Made by a program: the position numbers and the translations under genes. Below the pieces are notes generated by a model. That model was not told where the DNA came from, made no database searches, and worked only from the letters and a program-made list of their open reading frames with translations. A DNA stretch of 64,000 bases from Pseudomonadota bacterium (GTDB lineage Bacteria; Pseudomonadota; Gammaproteobacteria; Competibacterales; Competibacteraceae). The stretch is from the NCBI GenBank assembly GCA_022709365.1, contig JAKLIY010000018.1, positions 1 to 64,000 of the forward strand, written 5' to 3'. Shown one piece after another: positions 61,455 to 64,000 of the stretch (position 1 is its first letter; every line of letters begins with the position of its first letter).

Positions 61455-63395
61455 TCATCCTTCCACCGCCGGGCGACGGATACCCAGCTTCTTCATGCGG
61501 GCGTAGAGCGTGCCGGGATTCAGGCCGAGTCGGCGGGCGGCGCCGTCCGGACCTTTGATCTTCCAGCCGGCAGCCTGGCAAACCTGCAGGATGTGCGCCC
61601 GTTCGCAGGCTTGCAGGGTGTCGGCGGCGGCGGCGGGTCCACTGGCGCGGGCTGAACCGTCGAGCGCGGGGATCGGGCGTCTGACCGGACCCAGTTGAAT
61701 AGCGTCCAGCTCCAGGCTGGCGCCGGGCGACAGGATGATCGCCCTTTCGAGAACGTTCTCCAGTTCGCGGATGTTGCCGGGCCAGTCGTAGCGGATCAGC
61801 CGGTCGAGGACGGCCGGCGTGAGCGGGTCCATTTTTCGACCCAGGCGGCGCGCCTTGCGCGTGATCAGGTAGGCGGCGAGCAGCGGGATATCCTCGCGCC
61901 GCTCACGCAGCGGCGGGAGGTAGATGGGGAAGATCGCCAGACGGTGGTAGAGGTCGCTACGGAACTGCTCCTCGCGCACCGCTTGTTCAAGATCGCGGTT
62001 GCTCGCCGCAATGACGCGCACGTCGGTTTTCAGGGGCCGTCCGCCGCCCACCCGCTCGAACTCGCCGGACTGCAACACCCGGAGCATTTTCGCCTGCGTT
62101 TCCAGTGGCAGCTCGCCTACTTCGTCCAGAAAGAGGGTGCCGCCGTCGGCTTGCTCGAACCGTCCGGCGCGGCGCGCAATCGCGCCCGTGAACGCTCCTT
62201 TCTCGTGCCCGAACAATTCACTCTCCACCAGCGTGCTGGGCAGGGCGGCGCAATTCACCGCCACAAACAACCGCTTTCGCCGGCTGCTGCGCTGGTGGAT
62301 TGCGCGGGCCACCAACTCCTTGCCGGTGCCGGTTTCGCCGCTGATCAGCACCGTGGACGAGGTGGCGGCGACCAGGTCCACCTGTTCCAACACTCGGCCC
62401 AGGGCAGGGCTGCGGCCAATGAGGTCCGCGTCGGCGACCTCCAGACCCGCCTCCTGGCGCAGAAACCGGTTCTCGGCCAGCAGTCGCACTTTCAACTGCC
62501 GCAACTCTTCCAGCGATTGGCGCAGCGCCTCCTCCGTCTCCCGTTGCTCGGTGATGTCAATAGTGTCGTGCAGCCAGCGAACGTGCCGGCCCTCCTGCTG
62601 TTCGAGCGAGAACGCGCGAGCCTGGAGCCAGCGCCACCCGCCACGGCCGTCGGCCAGCCGATAAATCACCCGGAACGGCTCGCCGGTGGCCAGGGAGTAT
62701 TCCACCTTTTGCGAATAGGATGTGGCGTCCTCCGGATGTATCATCGCCAGCAGTTGTTCGAGACTCCTCGGGAGGCTGTCGGGGGCGAGACCCAGCTTTT
62801 CTTCATGCGGGACGTCGCCGAAAAAATCCAGTTCGATCCCGCCCTCCGTAACATGGGCCGCACCCAGCACGGAAAAGGAGTTGGCGGCCAGTTGCCAGAG
62901 TTTGTCCTGTTCCGAGCGGAGGGCGGAGCGCGACGCTTCCAGTTCCCGCACGGACCGGCGCAGCGCCGCCTCGGTTTCGTATTGCGCCGTGAAATCACGG
63001 TTGATAAAAATCCACCCCATTGCCCGACCGTCGTGGACTTCGGTCGGCACCGCGCGGCCTTCGATCCACCGCCAGTCGCCGCAGCCATCGGCCAGCCGAT
63101 AGCTGGCGTCAAACGCCTCGCCCGTGGCCAGCGAGTGTTCCACCGCCTGCCGATAGCCGGAGACATCGTCCGGGTGCATCAGGGCGAGGGCATCCTGGAG
63201 CGTTTTGGGGAAGGCGCCCGGCGCTAGTCCCAGCTTGGCCTCCGGACTTCTGTCCCCCAGCCAGGTCAGGGTCAGATCACCGTTAGCAGTGACGCGGGCT
63301 TCGCCTACGACCAGGAAAGGGCTGGAGGCCAGTATCCAGAGCTTGTCCTGCTTCTCCGTGATCCGGGATGCATTTTTCTGCGACATTAAATCCAT
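61455..63395 (-). CDS. Sigma-54-dependent activator with two PAS domains
   Basis: A 646-residue activator. Two PAS/PAC domains (20-145; 170-290; each with ASYRLADG or VIYRLADGRGGWRWLQ) lead by a short coiled coil to an AAA+ domain (320-545) with GETGTGKELVARAIHQRS, GHEKGAFTGA and GGTLFLDEVGELPLET. A Fis-type HTH closes it (600-640; AARRLGLNPGTLYARMKKLGIRRP). It has no receiver domain and no kinase next to it, so it probably senses the signal itself. A sigma-54 promoter-like site lies upstream of the divergent EF-hand gene. Confidence 0.93.
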   Translation of the reverse strand: MDLMSQKNASRITEKQDKLWILASSPFLVVGEARVTANGDLTLTWLGDRSPEAKLGLAPGAFPKTLQDALALMHPDDVSGYRQAVEHSLATGEAFDASYRLADGCGDWRWIEGRAVPTEVHDGRAMGWIFINRDFTAQYETEAALRRSVRELEASRSALRSEQDKLWQLAANSFSVLGAAHVTEGGIELDFFGDVPHEEKLGLAPDSLPRSLEQLLAMIHPEDATSYSQKVEYSLATGEPFRVIYRLADGRGGWRWLQARAFSLEQQEGRHVRWLHDTIDITEQRETEEALRQSLEELRQLKVRLLAENRFLRQEAGLEVADADLIGRSPALGRVLEQVDLVAATSSTVLISGETGTGKELVARAIHQRSSRRKRLFVAVNCAALPSTLVESELFGHEKGAFTGAIARRAGRFEQADGGTLFLDEVGELPLETQAKMLRVLQSGEFERVGGGRPLKTDVRVIAASNRDLEQAVREEQFRSDLYHRLAIFPIYLPPLRERREDIPLLAAYLITRKARRLGRKMDPLTPAVLDRLIRYDWPGNIRELENVLERAIILSPGASLELDAIQLGPVRRPIPALDGSARASGPAAAADTLQACERAHILQVCQAAGWKIKGPDGAARRLGLNPGTLYARMKKLGIRRPAVEG

Positions 63396-63558
63396 AAGAA
63401 CCCAGGGTTGAAATACTGAACGGGTTGATTAAATAACCTATAAAGGTTGGCTGGTCAACCATCAATTCCTTTTCCTACCCCGTTAATCCGGGCCAAGTCT
63501 TGAAGTATCCATCCTTTCTTTAATGGCTTAAAGCGCCCACTCCCACTGATGCGGTTCT

Positions 63559-63574
63559 TGGCACGCGAATCGCT
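63559..63574 (+). promoter_or_regulatory. Candidate sigma-54 promoter before the EF-hand gene
   Basis: TGGCAC (63559-63564), a five-base spacer, and TCGCT (63570-63574) match the -24/-12 consensus TGGCAC-N5-TTGCT except for one base in the -12 element. It is 69 bases before the EF-hand gene and downstream-facing from the divergent sigma-54 activator, making regulation by that activator plausible. The rest of the 63396-63642 gap has GGTTG/CAACC arms near 63444, a possible upstream site. Confidence 0.4.
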
Positions 63575-63642
63575 AAAGCGGGTTTGCCATCATCCGAATC
63601 ACCCCCATCACGAACCGCCACCTACGGTTCAGGAGAAATGAC

Positions 63643-63954
63643 ATGAAAAAACCCTTGATCGCCACGAGCAGCTTGGCTCTGCTGCTGGGTGCTGGCGTCG
63701 CACTGGCGACCGGCTGGAATCAAGCGAGTTTCCCCCCCTTCTCGCAAGTCGATGCTAACAAGGATGGCAAGGTCACCATGGAAGAAGCGAAGGCGCATCC
63801 TGGCGTCACCACCGCAGCGACGAAAGCCATGCCGGGTAGTACCGCCGAGGCGGCCCTGAAAAGTTTCTTTAGCGAAGCCCATCAAAAAGACAAGAACAAG
63901 CCCTATGACTCGCCCATGACCCAGGAAGACTGGGAAGGCATGACCGGCAAGTAA
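63643..63954 (+). CDS. EF-hand-like calcium-binding exported protein
   Basis: A 103-residue protein with a signal peptide (ATSSLALLLGAGVALA) and one clear EF-hand loop, DANKDGKVTMEEA (about residues 37-49). A second, imperfect acidic helix region ends the protein (SPMTQEDWEGM). It probably binds Ca2+ in the periplasm. GGAG lies about seven bases before ATG 63643. It may be driven by the sigma-54 site upstream. Confidence 0.82.
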   Translation: MKKPLIATSSLALLLGAGVALATGWNQASFPPFSQVDANKDGKVTMEEAKAHPGVTTAATKAMPGSTAEAALKSFFSEAHQKDKNKPYDSPMTQEDWEGMTGK

Positions 63955-64000
63955 GCGAACCCCCGTGGCAGGGAAGCCACCTCCCGCCGATAAGTCCCTG

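Noticed and set aside
61695-63227. 510-codon plus-strand open frame opposite the second sigma-54 activator
   Set aside because: It is antisense to a conserved AAA+ protein with all motifs intact and has no recognisable domain.
1-64000. CRISPR arrays, rRNA or tRNA genes
   Set aside because: No regularly spaced direct repeats of 25-40 bases and no recognisable rRNA or tRNA sequence was seen.

Overview
The window is about 60% GC and densely coded, and it reads as a gammaproteobacterial chromosome. Gene content points that way: a CusA/CusB/CusF metal efflux operon, a six-gene Mrp Na+/H+ antiporter with MrpA and MrpB fused, a YgiM-type SH3 protein, MurI, PyrF, FabI and PPK2. The polyglucan genes (GT4 and GH57), polyphosphate kinase and family 2A encapsulin locus would suit a Competibacteraceae-like, storage-polymer-forming organism. 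That placement is inference and cannot be proved from the sequence alone.

Region 1 (1-6.6 kb) is the most notable. It opens inside the 3' end of a family 2A encapsulin shell gene. A free-standing, proline-rich cargo-targeting-like protein follows, then a SufS-type cysteine desulfurase with a short targeting leader. A converging five-gene minus-strand operon carries a sulfate-binding protein, cysteine synthase, serine acetyltransferase, an XRE-cupin regulator and a rhodanese. Together they describe a sulfur-storage nanocompartment locus: sulfate is taken up, cysteine is made, the desulfurase strips its sulfur, and the shell is the likely site of sulfur deposition. The targeting region appears both as a separate gene and, in shortened form, on the enzyme, which looks like a partial duplication or gene fission.

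Region 2 (6.9-16.7 kb) has a glutathione transferase, a small Zn-ribbon ORF, a dead IS4-like transposase fused end-on to a dead DEDDh exonuclease, an SH3 membrane protein, a DUF6279 lipoprotein and the cus operon. It ends in an intergenic 47-bp perfect hairpin built on two DnaA boxes and two tiny genes. Region 3 (16.8-31 kb) holds a GT4 glycosyltransferase, an MscS channel, a GH57 glycosidase, an MIF-like protein, a Uma2 nuclease-fold protein, mrpABCDEFG, an APC permease and bluB. Region 4 (31-38 kb) has a 1369-residue two-halved membrane protein of unknown function, followed by a gene graveyard: broken threonine dehydratase, a sigma-54 regulator tail, an amidohydrolase fragment and an IS982 fragment.

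Region 5 (38-47 kb) contains an HdeA-like protein, pyrF, a GNAT, murI, a second Uma2 gene and an MmeI-like single-chain restriction-modification enzyme flanked by two inverted paralogues of an unknown family. Region 6 (45.6-64 kb) has ppk2, a phosphotransacetylase and fabI, two sigma-54 activators with GAF/PAS sensors, a large Cache-HAMP-GAF-HD-GYP protein and a small envelope cluster. That cluster includes a glycine-rich protein with a twin-arginine-like leader and five W-[IV]-N motifs. It is followed by phosphofructokinase, an AraC-type regulator and an EF-hand protein. Short palindromic GC-rich repeats are scattered throughout and in places supply the 3' ends of genes. I saw no rRNA, tRNA or CRISPR array.
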